Positions 1-7,869 of a DNA stretch of 38,439 bases are shown one piece after another. This DNA comes from Streptomyces sp. NRRL F-5630 (GTDB taxonomy: Bacteria > Actinomycetota > Actinomycetes > Streptomycetales > Streptomycetaceae), in NCBI RefSeq assembly GCF_000719475.1, contig NZ_JOGO01000057.1, positions 1 through 38,439 on the forward strand. The letters run 5' to 3'. The translations under genes were made by a program, and so were the position numbers. How positions within the stretch are numbered: the first letter of the stretch is position 1; each line of letters opens with the position of its first letter. Below the pieces are notes generated by a model. The model was given only the letters and a program-made list of their open reading frames with translations. It was not told the DNA's origin and did no database searches.

Positions 1-237
1 GCCGTACCGCCCGTCCCAGGCCCCCACCCCGCGCCCGCCCCCTCCGTACCGGCCCCGGCCCCCGAGCCGCGCCCCGCCGCCGCTCCCGCGCGCCCGCCCG
101 TGGCGCCCGAGGACGACATGCCCGCCGCCGACGACCCGGACCTCGTCGAGTCCGCGCTCAGCGGGTACGAGCTGATCGTGCGCGAGCTGGGGGCGACCGT
201 GGTCGACGAGTACGAGAACGACGCGGCGCCGCACTGA
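1..237 (+). CDS. dnaX: DNA polymerase III gamma/tau subunit, C-terminal end (partial)
   Basis: Open from the first base of the window to TGA at 235-237 (78 residues visible). The fragment begins with a Pro/Ala-rich linker and ends in an acidic tail, with [17 protein letters not shown] near the C-terminus. That tail is what I remember at the end of streptomycete DnaX, which loads the sliding clamp and bridges the replicative polymerase. The AAA+ clamp-loader domain lies outside the window, so the call rests on the tail and on purD following directly, the usual Streptomyces order. There are 131 bp to purD; no clear terminator is visible there. Confidence 0.72.
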   Translation, partial: AVPPVPGPHPAPAPSVPAPAPEPRPAAAPARPPVAPEDDMPAADDPDLVESALSGYELIVRELGATVVDEYENDAAPH

Positions 238-355
238 GCCGGTGACCGGGGACGTCGCGGGGGCCGTGGCGGTGGCGCGATGGTGACGGGCCTGGCCATG
301 GGTCCGCGCCCGCCACCCGTTCCGCCCGTGAGCCCCCCGCCGTCCGGCCGCCCGT

Positions 356-361
356 TAGGGT
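356..361 (+). promoter_or_regulatory. -10-like hexamer for a leaderless purD transcript
   Basis: TAGGGT ends 7 nt before the GTG at 369. A TANNNT hexamer 6-7 nt upstream of the start is the usual layout of leaderless Streptomyces mRNAs. No good -35 is visible. This supports the start at 369 over the in-frame GTG at 360, which overlaps the hexamer. Confidence 0.4.
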
Positions 362-368
362 GAGCCGT

Positions 369-1634
369 GTGAAGGTCCTCGTCATCGGAAACGGCGCCCG
401 CGAACACGCCCTGTGCCGCTCTCTCTCGCTCGACCCAGCCGTCGAAGCCCTGTACTGCGCACCCGGGAACGCCGGGATCGCCGAGGTCGCCGAAGTCCGG
501 GCCGTCGATGCCCTGGACGGGGCCGATGTCGTGCGCCTGGCCCGGGAGACGGAGGCCGGCCTCGTCGTCGTGGGGCCCGAGGCGCCGCTCGTCGCCGGGG
601 TCGCCGACGCCGTCCGCGAGGCGGGCATCGCCTGCTTCGGGCCCGGTCGCGAAGCCGCCCGGCTGGAGGGCTCGAAGGCGTTCGCGAAGGACGTCATGGC
701 CGCCGCGCAGGTACCCACCGCGCGCGCCTACGTGTGCACGAACCCGGAGGAGGTCGACGCCGCGCTCGACGCCTTCGGCGCCCCGTACGTCGTGAAGGAC
801 GACGGGCTCGCTGCCGGCAAGGGCGTCGTCGTCACGGACGACCGCGCGAAGGCGCGCGCCCACGCGCTCGCCTGCGGGCGGGTCGTCATCGAGGAGTTCC
901 TGGACGGTCCCGAGGTCTCGCTCTTCGCGGTCACGGACGGCACGACGGTCGTCCCGCTCCAGCCCGCGCAGGACTTCAAGCGCGCGCTCGACGGCGACGA
1001 GGGCCCCAACACGGGCGGCATGGGCGCGTACTCGCCGCTGCCGTGGGCGGACGCGGGCCTCGTCGACGAGGTCCTCCGCACGGTGCTCCAGCCGACCGTC
1101 GACGAACTGCGGCGGCGCGGCGCGCTGTTCAGCGGACTGCTGTACGCGGGCCTCGCGCTCACCTCGCGCGGTGTGCGCGTCATCGAGTTCAACGCGCGCT
1201 TCGGCGACCCGGAGACGCAGGTCGTCCTCGCGCGCCTGCGCACTCCGCTCTCCGGGCTCCTGGGCGCCGCGGCGCGCGGCGAGCTGGCCACCCTGGAGCC
1301 GCTGCGGTGGAGCGAGGACGCCGCCGTCACGGTCGTGGTCGCCTCCGCCGGTTACCCGGCCGCGCCCCGCACCGGCGACGTGATCACCGGGCTCGACGAG
1401 GTCGCAGCGAAGGACGCCCCGAACGCGTACGTGTTGCACGCGGGCACGCGCCGGGAGGGCGAGGACGTCGTGAGCGCCGGGGGCCGCGTGCTCTCGGTGA
1501 CGGCGACGGGCCCCGACCTGACGGTGGCGCGCGAGCGCGCGTACACGGCGGTGGCGCGGATCGGGCTCAAGGACGGCCAGCACCGCACGGACATCGCGGA
1601 GCGGGCGGCGCGCGACGCGGTGGCGACGGGCTGA
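369..1634 (+). CDS. purD: Phosphoribosylamine-glycine ligase (GAR synthetase)
   Basis: 421 residues, normal length for bacterial PurD. It catalyses ATP-dependent joining of glycine to phosphoribosylamine, the second step of purine synthesis, in the cytosol. The N-terminus [14 protein letters not shown] is the signature dinucleotide-like fold of the family; the ATP-grasp core shows the glycine-rich [10 protein letters not shown] loop near residue 155, then [12 protein letters not shown] and [10 protein letters not shown] near 280. The start at GTG 369 is preferred over GTG 360 because family members begin with MKVLVIG and because a TAGGGT hexamer sits just upstream. Followed by a strong hairpin, so probably monocistronic. 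Confidence 0.96.
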   Translation: MKVLVIGNGAREHALCRSLSLDPAVEALYCAPGNAGIAEVAEVRAVDALDGADVVRLARETEAGLVVVGPEAPLVAGVADAVREAGIACFGPGREAARLEGSKAFAKDVMAAAQVPTARAYVCTNPEEVDAALDAFGAPYVVKDDGLAAGKGVVVTDDRAKARAHALACGRVVIEEFLDGPEVSLFAVTDGTTVVPLQPAQDFKRALDGDEGPNTGGMGAYSPLPWADAGLVDEVLRTVLQPTVDELRRRGALFSGLLYAGLALTSRGVRVIEFNARFGDPETQVVLARLRTPLSGLLGAAARGELATLEPLRWSEDAAVTVVVASAGYPAAPRTGDVITGLDEVAAKDAPNAYVLHAGTRREGEDVVSAGGRVLSVTATGPDLTVARERAYTAVARIGLKDGQHRTDIAERAARDAVATG

Positions 1635-1727
1635 GGCCCGCCCGGAAGCGGCGCTGCGGGCTGAGGTCCGCCCGGGAAGCCGCGCCGACGGGCTGACGCC
1701 CGGCCCCGGAGCACGTGGTGGCCGCAT

Positions 1728-1784
1728 CGCCCCGGGGTTCCGTACACCTCACGTACTCGTGGAGGCGTACGGAACCCCGGGGCG
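1728..1784 (+). terminator. Long hairpin after purD
   Basis: Perfect 18-bp arms at 1728-1745 and 1767-1784 (outer end CGCCCCGGGGTTCC, inner end CCGTAC/GTACGG). The 21-nt loop can pair further, CCTCAC with GTGGAGG and one bulge. It is followed by cgctTGtc rather than a T tract, as is common for Streptomyces terminators. It lies 94 bp past the purD stop. Confidence 0.75.
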
Positions 1785-1955
1785 CTCGCTTGTCAGCACC
1801 TTTGCCCAGAGCCATTCCATCGAGTGATCGAAGCCGCATACGGCTGACGGCGGCGCGCGCCCCCACTAGGGTGCGGCGCGAGTGCTCCACCGCCGGTCGG
1901 CCCGTGCAGAGCGGGTCGCGCGGGGGGCTGCGGCACTTGGCCCACCGGCATTGCG

Positions 1956-2138
1956 ATGTCGGGGGCCGGTGTCACAGTGGGGGATGTGAGCGACGCCGGA
2001 AAGCGCGAGGGACTGCGGTCCGTCGCGGATCAGCGCGGGAAGCAAGCGACGAGGCAGAAACGGACCGGGCGCCAGCACGGGTGCACGGCCCGTCGGTGCG
2101 AGGCGGGCCCGCGAGGGTCCGGCGGGCACCAGGGGTAG
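1956..2138 (+). CDS. Possible small unknown protein, 60 residues
   Basis: A reading frame from ATG 1956 (or GTG 1986) to TAG at 2136-2138, ending 14 nt before the next gene's start. From residue 11 the predicted product is basic and charged (VSDAGKREGLRSVADQRG), with mostly G/C third positions, which resembles streptomycete coding sequence. Against it: no convincing ribosome binding site at either start, and I recognise no family. It could be a leader peptide translationally linked to the downstream gene, or chance. Confidence 0.2.
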   Translation: MSGAGVTVGDVSDAGKREGLRSVADQRGKQATRQKRTGRQHGCTARRCEAGPRGSGGHQG

Positions 2139-2152
2139 GGGGTCGGCAGGTC

Positions 2153-3847
2153 GTGTCGTCGGGTACGGGTGTGGAGGTGGGCGCGCTCGCCGCGCGGTCC
2201 AGGGCCGCAGCGGTGCTGCGGGTCAAATCCGTGGCGACCGCGCTCGCGGTGCTGCCCGCGGCGTGTGCCGCCGTGCTGTGGGCGGGGGCGGCGGGCGGTC
2301 AGCTGGAGGGGACGGGGTGGGAGGCGGCCAGGCTGTCGGTCTCGGTGCTCGCCGTGCTCGCGCTCGCTCTCGCCGGGGCGACCGCGCTGCTCATCGCGCG
2401 CGCCGCGCCCGCCGAGTCCCCGGCCGTGCCGGTCGAGGAGCGCGCCGCTCCCGCTCTCTACCACCTCGTGCGGGAGCTGGCGGAGCGGCTCGGGGTCCCG
2501 GCGCCCGCGGCGATAGCGCTCACTCCCGACTGCGACAGCTGGCTGGAGGAGCGCGGGGCGGCGCCCGGCGTACGGGCGCAGGTCCTCGTGATCGGATCGC
2601 CCTTCCTGTGGTGGCTGCGCGTCGCCGAACTGCGTGCGGTGCTCGCGCCCGTGGTCGCGGGCACGGAGCCCGCGGCGGAGCCGACGACGGCGCAGGCGCG
2701 CACGTTCGTCCGGGGCCTGGACGCGGCGCTCGCGACGGCGGGACCGCGCGCGCCGCTGGCCCGCCGGGTGCTGCTCGCGGTCCCGGCGCGTCTCGCGCGG
2801 CTGCTGCTCGTACGGTGCCGGTCGGCGGCGGCCGACATGGAACGGTACGTGGCGGCGGCCTGTGCCGAGCGGGCCAGGAAGGTGGACTACGGGCGGCGGA
2901 TCACCGCGCAGGAGCAGGTGGGGCTCGCGTACGCGGGCTGGGACCGGCTGCTGAGCCGCGTCGCGGTGCCCGCCTGGCGGCTCGGGCGCTGGCCCGCGCG
3001 GCTCGACGCGGGCGTCGCCGCCGCGCTCGTGGAGCTGTCCCGCAGGGACCGGCTCGCCGCGGACGAGCAGGCGCTGCGGCTCACGGAGCCGCCCGCGAGC
3101 GAACTCCTGGAGGAGCCCGAGCTGGCCGACGAGGCGGCTTCGCTGCTCGCCGCGCGGCTCTTCCACGGGGAGCGGGGCGGCGCGTGGCGGCCGGTGAGCT
3201 GGCGCGACTACCCGCACGAGGTCGTGGAGCGGCTGTGGCGCGCGGACGCGGTGCGGCTCGGCGAGGTGCTGGGTGAGAAGGGGCGGCCGTGCGCGGTGGC
3301 GCGGGTCCTGGAACACCTGACGGTGAGCGACAGCCCGCCCGAGCGGGTCGGGGTGCTCGCGGGGCCGCCGGTGCGCGAGGGCGGGGTGCGCGGCGCGCCC
3401 CGTGCGGCCGGGTACGTGGCGCGGACCGAGCCGGAGATCTTCCCCGAATCGCCCGAGGAGGAGGCCGACCGTTTCGCGCACCCGCGCGCGGCGGCGCTCG
3501 CCGCCGGGCTCGCGGCGCGGGTCGCGCGCGAGGAGACGGCGGACGCCGGGGCCGCGCGGGCCTCGGAGGGCGTCTACGAGGGGGACGGCGGACTGCCGCT
3601 CTTCGCACCGCCGCCGGTCCGCAGCGGTGTGGAGGTCCTCGCGGACCACGTGACCTCGCTCGTGTGCTGCGCGGCCGTGGACGCGGGAGGCGCGGTACCC
3701 GGGCTCGACTGGCTCGACGGCCCGGTGCTCCTGGTGGACGGGGAGCGGGTGCGGGACCTGGGGGCACGGGTGCGGAGCCTGGTGGAGGACGGCGACTCGA
3801 TCCCGCTGCGGCGGTGGCTGGCGCGGGTGGGGGTACGGGTCGGGTAG
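2153..3847 (+). CDS. Membrane protein resembling an M48 peptidase that lacks the HExxH motif
   Basis: 564 residues from GTG 2153, the start nearest a G-rich ribosome-binding stretch (2131-2150). Two hydrophobic segments lie at about 27-46 and 60-83. Then comes YHLVRELAERLGVPAP (103-118), VLVIGSPFLWWL and AELRAVLAPVVAGTE (158-172). This order resembles M48/HtpX-type peptidases, where the stretch after LRAVLA is normally HELGH; here it reads PVVAG, so both histidines and the glutamate are absent. The rest is Ala/Arg-rich and helical, with no other domain I recognise. If the relation is right, the protein would be a non-catalytic membrane pseudo-enzyme. The M48 relation is an inference from remembered motifs. 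A streptomycete protein usually sits in this position after purD. Confidence 0.7.
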   Translation: MSSGTGVEVGALAARSRAAAVLRVKSVATALAVLPAACAAVLWAGAAGGQLEGTGWEAARLSVSVLAVLALALAGATALLIARAAPAESPAVPVEERAAPALYHLVRELAERLGVPAPAAIALTPDCDSWLEERGAAPGVRAQVLVIGSPFLWWLRVAELRAVLAPVVAGTEPAAEPTTAQARTFVRGLDAALATAGPRAPLARRVLLAVPARLARLLLVRCRSAAADMERYVAAACAERARKVDYGRRITAQEQVGLAYAGWDRLLSRVAVPAWRLGRWPARLDAGVAAALVELSRRDRLAADEQALRLTEPPASELLEEPELADEAASLLAARLFHGERGGAWRPVSWRDYPHEVVERLWRADAVRLGEVLGEKGRPCAVARVLEHLTVSDSPPERVGVLAGPPVREGGVRGAPRAAGYVARTEPEIFPESPEEEADRFAHPRAAALAAGLAARVAREETADAGAARASEGVYEGDGGLPLFAPPPVRSGVEVLADHVTSLVCCAAVDAGGAVPGLDWLDGPVLLVDGERVRDLGARVRSLVEDGDSIPLRRWLARVGVRVG

Positions 3848-3919
3848 CGGCGGGGCGGTACGGAGGGCCGGGCGGTACGGGGGCGGCCTGGCGGGCGGCG
3901 AGACAGGTTCTGGCGAGGT

Positions 3920-3951
3920 GGTACGGAGGTCTCCGCGCGGTCCTCCGTACC
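3920..3951. terminator. Hairpin after the M48-like gene
   Basis: Perfect 10-bp arms, GGTACGGAGG at 3920-3929 and CCTCCGTACC at 3942-3951, with a 12-nt loop. It is 73 bp past the stop codon and overlaps the tandem repeat. No T tract follows. Confidence 0.45.
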
Positions 3952-3989
3952 GAGCGTGCGCGGTCCTCTGTACCGAGCGTGCGCGGTCC
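3935..3989. repeat. 23-bp tandem repeat, 2.4 copies
   Basis: The unit runs 3935-3957, is repeated at 3958-3980 with one change (CCTCCG to CCTCTG), and its first 9 bases (GCGCGGTCC) recur at 3981-3989. The unit contains GTACCGAGCGT. Non-coding. Confidence 0.85.
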
Positions 3990-4372
3990 GGCGAGACACC
4001 CCCGCCCGGCCGGCTCACCCCCGATCCCCCCGCGGGCTCACGTCCCGATGCCACGCCCACGCCCCCGCCGAGGCCCCCTCCCCGGCCGCACGGCCCCGGC
4101 CGGCCCCCTCCCCGGCCCCCGCGCCACAAGCCCCGCCCCGGTGGGAAACGGGCGGCCGTGTGTGCGGGCTCACCCGAACGGGAAACTCCGTTTCCGCCCG
4201 TCCGCCGTGCCACTACCAGGCAGAAGCGGTTCTGCACGGTGTCGGGCGGGGGGTCGTTGGCGGGGATTCGGGGGGAACAGTGACGGTGTGCGTGCTGAGT
4301 GTGATGTGCTGGCTCCCGCCCCGGCGTCGAGGGGCGCGGCACCGGGTACCGGGGGACGAGGGAGGGGCGGCG

Positions 4373-5866
4373 ATGGGGGCGGAACGCGGGAAGGGCCGGT
4401 GGGAATCGGGGGCGGTCGCGCACGCGGCGACGGACCCCTTCGGGCAGGGCCCGCTGCCGTGGCTGCGGGCGAGCGAGACCTACTTCGACGACACGGGCAG
4501 GGTCGTCCCCTGGTACGTCGAGCACGCCCCGGCGCCCGGCGCCGAACTGCGGATGCCGAGGCCGCGCCACGAGGAGGGCTCGCCCCGTTCCTCCGACGAC
4601 GTGCACCAGCAGATCAAGGGCTTCACTTCGACGGGTGCCGTGGCCCCCGGCGAGTCGATCGACTTCCACGTCACGGTCAACCCGCCGCAGCCGTACTCCA
4701 TGGACTTCTACCGCATCGGCCACTACGCCGGGGCCGGTGCCAGCAAGATCGCCTCGACGCCCCGGCTGCAAGGGCTCACCCAGCCCGAGCCGCTCCTCGC
4801 CGACCGCACGGTCTCCTGCCACCACTGGTGGCGCACGTGGCGGCAGCAGATCCCCTCGTACTGGAAGCCCGGCGCGTACGTCGCGGTCCTGACCACGTAC
4901 GACGGGCACCGCTCGCACATCCCCTTCACCGTCCGCGACAGCGAGCCTGCCGACCTGCTCCTCCTGCTCCCCGACGTGACCTGGCAGGCGTACAACCTCT
5001 ACCCGGAGGACGGCAGGACGGGCGCGAGCCTCTACCACGCCTGGGACGACGAGGGCGGGCTGCTCGGCGAGAGCGACGCCGCGATCACCGTGTCCTTCGA
5101 CCGCCCCTACGCGGGCGCGGGCCTCCCGCTGCACGTGGGCCACGCCTACGACTTCATCCGCTGGGCCGAGCGCTACGGCTACGACCTCGCCTACGCCGAC
5201 GCCCGCGACCTCCACGCGGGCCACGTCGACCCGGCCCGCTACCGGGGCCTCGTCTTCCCGGGCCACGACGAGTACTGGTCGGTCCCGATGCGCCGCACGA
5301 CCGAGCGCGCGAAGGAGACCGGCACCTCGCTCGTCTTCCTCTCCGCGAACACCATGTACTGGCAGGTCGAGTTGAGCGCCTCCCCCTCGGGCGTCCCCGA
5401 CCGGCTCCTGACCTGCCGCAAGCGGCGCGGTCCCGGGCGCGCGACGCTGTGGCGCGAGATGGACAGGCCGGAGCAGGAGCTCATGGGCATCCAGTACGCG
5501 GGCCGCGTGCCCGAGCCCGCCCCCCTCGTCGTGCGGCACGCGGAGCACTGGCTGTGGGAGGCGACGGGGGCGCACGAGGGCGACGAACTCCCCGACCTCG
5601 TCGCCGGCGAGGCCGACCGGTACTTCCCGCGCACGCAGTTGCCGCCCTACGAGGACAGGACGCTCCTCGCGCACTCGCCGTACGAGGACCAGGGCGGCAC
5701 CGTCCGCCACCAGGAGACCTCCCTCTACCGCGCTCCCAGCGGCGCCCTCGTCTTCGCCTCCGGCACCTTCGCCTGGTCGCCCGCGCTCGACCGCCCGGGC
5801 CACGTCGACACCCGCATCCAGCGCGCCACGGCGAACCTCCTCGACCGCATCTGCAAACGCGACTGA
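4373..5866 (+). CDS. N,N-dimethylformamidase large-subunit family protein
   Basis: 497 residues from ATG 4373, with a good GGAGGGG ribosome binding site 5-6 nt upstream. It resembles the large (beta) subunit domain of N,N-dimethylformamidase, an iron enzyme that hydrolyses a formamide C-N bond. Visible motifs are MDFYRIGHYAGAG (110-122), KPGAYVAVLTT (165-175), TWQAYNLY (203-210), GHDEYWS (297-303) and SANTMYWQVE (324-333). The known enzyme binds iron through two Tyr and one Glu; Tyr/Glu residues in GHDEYWS and TMYWQVE are candidates, but I cannot assign them. No signal peptide or membrane segment is seen. No small-subunit gene is nearby, so the real substrate is unknown; DMF should not be assumed. 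It stands alone between the M48-like gene and purC. Confidence 0.8.
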   Translation: MGAERGKGRWESGAVAHAATDPFGQGPLPWLRASETYFDDTGRVVPWYVEHAPAPGAELRMPRPRHEEGSPRSSDDVHQQIKGFTSTGAVAPGESIDFHVTVNPPQPYSMDFYRIGHYAGAGASKIASTPRLQGLTQPEPLLADRTVSCHHWWRTWRQQIPSYWKPGAYVAVLTTYDGHRSHIPFTVRDSEPADLLLLLPDVTWQAYNLYPEDGRTGASLYHAWDDEGGLLGESDAAITVSFDRPYAGAGLPLHVGHAYDFIRWAERYGYDLAYADARDLHAGHVDPARYRGLVFPGHDEYWSVPMRRTTERAKETGTSLVFLSANTMYWQVELSASPSGVPDRLLTCRKRRGPGRATLWREMDRPEQELMGIQYAGRVPEPAPLVVRHAEHWLWEATGAHEGDELPDLVAGEADRYFPRTQLPPYEDRTLLAHSPYEDQGGTVRHQETSLYRAPSGALVFASGTFAWSPALDRPGHVDTRIQRATANLLDRICKRD

Positions 5867-6051
5867 CCGGCGCCGCCCCGGGACGGGACACAGGGCGCGG
5901 ACGATGAGGCAGGACGCTCCCGCCGCGCGTACGAGGGCGCCGCACGCGGTCCCCCGTACCGCTTCCGCCGCCCGCCCCGGACCCTGCGGCGTCGCGCGCC
6001 GCTCCCGTACGGGACAATCGGGGGCATTGGACGGAAGCACGTGGAGGAACC

Positions 6052-6951
6052 GTGTCCGGATTCGTCGAAAAGCCCGAGCCCGTACAGGTGCCGGGGCTGG
6101 TGCATCTGCACACCGGCAAGGTGCGCGACCTCTACCAGAACGAGGCCGGCGAGCTCGTGATGGTCGCGAGCGACCGCATGTCCGCCTATGACTGGGTCCT
6201 GCCCAGCGAGATCCCCGACAAGGGGCGCGTGCTCACGCAGCTCTCCCTGTGGTGGTTCGACCAGCTCGCCGACCTCGTCCCGCACCACGTCCTGTCGACG
6301 GAGCTGCCCGAGGGCGCCCCCGCCTCCTGGGCCGGGCGCACGCTGGTCTGCCGCTCGCTGGACATGATCCCCGTCGAGGCCGTCGCGCGCGGCTACCTCA
6401 CCGGCTCGGGGCTCGCCGAGTACAACGCGTCCCGCACGGTGTGCGGGCTCGCGCTCCCCGAGGGCCTGGCGGACGGCTGCGAGCTGCCGGGAGCGATCTT
6501 CACCCCGGCGACGAAGGCCGAGGTCGGCGAGCACGACGAGAACGTGAGCTACGAGGAGGTGGCCCGGCGGATCGGCGCGGAGACCGCCGCGCAGCTCCGG
6601 CAGACGACCCTCGCGGTCTACGCCCGGGGCCGGGACATCGCCCGCGAGCGCGGGATCATCCTCGCCGACACGAAGTTCGAGTTCGGCTTCGACGGGGACA
6701 CGCTCGTCCTCGCCGACGAGGTGCTCACCCCCGACTCCTCGCGCTTCTGGCCGGCCGAGTCCTGGGAGCCGGGCCACCCCCAGCCCTCCTTCGACAAGCA
6801 GTTCGTCCGCGACTGGCTCACCTCGCCCGCCTCCGGCTGGGACCGCAAGAGCGAGCAGCCGCCGCCCGAGCTGCCCGCCGAGATCGTCGAGCGGACGCGG
6901 GCGAAGTACATCGAGGCGTACGAGAAGCTGACGGGCGTGCGCTGGGAGTGA
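6052..6951 (+). CDS. purC: SAICAR synthetase
   Basis: 299 residues from GTG 6052, preceded by GGAGG at 6043-6047. It ligates aspartate to CAIR with ATP to give SAICAR, the eighth step of purine synthesis. Family signatures are HTGKVRDLY (19-27), VASDRMSAYDWVLPSEIPDKG (43-63, read in two parts: VASDRMSAYD and WVLPSEIPDKG), SLDMIPVEAVARGYLTGSG (102-120), IFTPATKAE and ILADTKFEFGF, then LTPDSSRFWP. All the usual blocks are present and the length is normal for the long bacterial form. It is followed by a strong hairpin and is probably transcribed alone. Confidence 0.97.
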   Translation: MSGFVEKPEPVQVPGLVHLHTGKVRDLYQNEAGELVMVASDRMSAYDWVLPSEIPDKGRVLTQLSLWWFDQLADLVPHHVLSTELPEGAPASWAGRTLVCRSLDMIPVEAVARGYLTGSGLAEYNASRTVCGLALPEGLADGCELPGAIFTPATKAEVGEHDENVSYEEVARRIGAETAAQLRQTTLAVYARGRDIARERGIILADTKFEFGFDGDTLVLADEVLTPDSSRFWPAESWEPGHPQPSFDKQFVRDWLTSPASGWDRKSEQPPPELPAEIVERTRAKYIEAYEKLTGVRWE

Positions 6952-6982
6952 GACCCGGGCAGTAGAGGGCCGAACGGCTCGC

Positions 6983-7014
6983 GGGGGCGATGTTCCACGG
7001 GGAACGTCGCCCCC
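6983..7014 (+). terminator. purC terminator
   Basis: 14-bp arms at 6983-6996 and 7001-7014 (GGGGGCGATGTTCC pairing with GGAACGTCGCCCCC, one T-G wobble) closed by a 4-nt loop, 32 bp after the purC stop. The apex also resembles a degenerate parS sequence. Confidence 0.8.
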
Positions 7015-7030
7015 GCCCTCGTGGAGGGTC

Positions 7031-7048
7031 ATGTTTCACGTGAAACAT
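7031..7048. other. parS: parS centromere-like site (ParB binding)
   Basis: ATGTTTCACGTGAAACAT is a perfect 18-bp palindrome containing the 14-bp core GTTTCACGTGAAAC that ParB binds in Streptomyces. It lies in the intergenic space between purC and tRNA-Gly. In this genus parS sites cluster around oriC and organise the origin region during sporulation, so the window is probably in the origin-proximal part of the chromosome. Confidence 0.9.
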
Positions 7049-7074
7049 CGCGCGCACCCTCCTGGCACACGAAG

Positions 7075-7100
7075 AAGGCCCCCCGTTTCCGGGGGGCCTT
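7075..7100 (-). terminator. Terminator of tRNA-Gly copy 1
   Basis: Perfect 10-bp arms (AAGGCCCCCC, 7075-7084; GGGGGGCCTT, 7091-7100) with a 6-nt loop. On the minus strand it is followed by CTTCTTCG, a weak T-rich tail, 6 bp after the tRNA 3' end. Confidence 0.85.
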
Positions 7101-7106
7101 TCGCTG

Positions 7107-7179
7107 AGCGGACGACCAGGTTCGAACTGGCGACCTCAACCTTGGCAAGGTTGCGCTCTACCAACTGAGCTACGTCCGC
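7107..7179 (-). tRNA. tRNA-Gly (anticodon GCC), copy 1
   Basis: 73 nt including discriminator U. Full cloverleaf: acceptor GCGGACG/CGTCCGC, D arm GCTC/GAGC, anticodon stem CAACC/GGTTG with loop TTGCCAA, T arm GCCAG-TTCGAAC-CTGGT. CCA is not encoded. Identical to the copy at 11530-11602. Confidence 0.98.
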
Positions 7180-7224
7180 ACCGCGCTTCCGTGCCGCTCT
7201 CGCGGCGTTCAGCGCGTGCGACCA

Positions 7225-7869
7225 CTATACCCAACCCCGGGAGCGGGCCGTACGCACGGCGGAGTGACGGTTCTCGGCCCCCAGCTTGGTCACGGCGGAG
7301 GAGAGGTAGTTGCGGACGGTGCCGGGGGAGAGGCCAGCGCGCTGGGCGATCTCGGCGACGGGGGCGCCGTCGGCGGCGTACTCCAGGACCTCGGCCTCGC
7401 GCGCGCTGAGCGGGGAGTCCCCGGCCGCGATCGCGTCGGCGGCCAACTCGGGGTCGACGTAACGGCTTCCGGCGTGGACGGTACGGATGATCTCGGCGAG
7501 CCGTTGCGCGCTCACGGTCTTCGGCACGAAGCCGCGCACGCCCGCCTCCAGCGCCCGCTTGAGGTGGCCGGGACGGCCGTGGCTCGTCACGATGAGGCAG
7601 CGGCAGGCGGGCAGTTCGCCGCGCAGCCTTGTGGCCACGCTCACACCGTCGCCGTCCGGCATCTGGAGGTCGAGGACAGCGACATCGGGGGTCCTGGCCC
7701 GGGCCATCGCGAGGGCCTCGGCGCCCGAGGCGGCCTCCGCGACGACTTCGAGGTCGTCCTCCAGGGCGAGGAGGGCGGCGAGGGCGCCCCGGATGAGGTG
7801 TTCGTCGTCGGCGAGCAGCACACGGACCCGGGGGGCGGCGGTCGGCGCGGGCGCGGGCTCGGTGGTCAC
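7225..7869 (-). CDS. NarL/FixJ-family response regulator (DesR-like)
   Basis: 214 residues from GTG 7869, with GGAGGA 9 nt upstream; the start overlaps the kinase stop by 4 nt (GTGA). The receiver domain (about 15-130) has the acidic pair D21-D22, phospho-acceptor D67 in VLDLQMPDGDG, T95 and K117. A LuxR-type helix-turn-helix follows (about 153-210: LSAREAEVLEYAADG, SPGTVRNYLSSAVTKLG). It is a DNA-binding regulator controlled by the adjacent kinase, and presumably acts on the ABC transporter genes at the head of the block. The palindrome at 11460-11475 is a candidate target. The closest described family is DesR-like; the signal is unknown. Confidence 0.93.
   Translation of the reverse strand: MTTEPAPAPTAAPRVRVLLADDEHLIRGALAALLALEDDLEVVAEAASGAEALAMARARTPDVAVLDLQMPDGDGVSVATRLRGELPACRCLIVTSHGRPGHLKRALEAGVRGFVPKTVSAQRLAEIIRTVHAGSRYVDPELAADAIAAGDSPLSAREAEVLEYAADGAPVAEIAQRAGLSPGTVRNYLSSAVTKLGAENRHSAVRTARSRGWV

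Larger units (their letters stand above)
1635..2152. other. Gap between purD and the membrane protein gene
   Basis: 518 bp. It holds the long hairpin at 1728-1784, a TAGGGT hexamer at 1867-1872 that could start a transcript towards the next gene, and a small low-confidence reading frame at 1956-2138. Nothing else is recognisable. Confidence 0.6.
3848..4372. other. Gap with tandem repeat and hairpin
   Basis: 525 bp. It contains the hairpin at 3920-3951, the 23-bp tandem repeat at 3935-3989, then a very C-rich stretch (about 4000-4140) and a more mixed segment (4140-4330) that probably holds the promoter of the next gene. No reading frame here has a ribosome binding site. Confidence 0.6.
7064..7180. 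repeat. 117-bp direct repeat, copy 1 (tRNA-Gly plus terminator)
   Basis: Identical to 11487-11603 except for one base in the terminator loop (T at 7088, C at 11511). It spans the terminator, the complete tRNA and one flanking base. The two copies are 4,423 bp apart in the same orientation and flank the two-component/ABC transporter block. Confidence 0.95.

Noticed and set aside
360..362. GTG as the purD start
   Set aside because: It overlaps the TAGGGT hexamer, and PurD normally begins at the MKVLVIG equivalent, GTG 369.
2030..6040. Very long minus-strand open frame (1,336 codons) and similar ones at 27926-32311 and 7225-9495
   Set aside because: Antisense or out-of-phase shadows of real genes, a normal effect of high GC at third positions. 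The products are Arg/Pro/Ala/Gly-rich with no domain, and they span gene ends and terminators.
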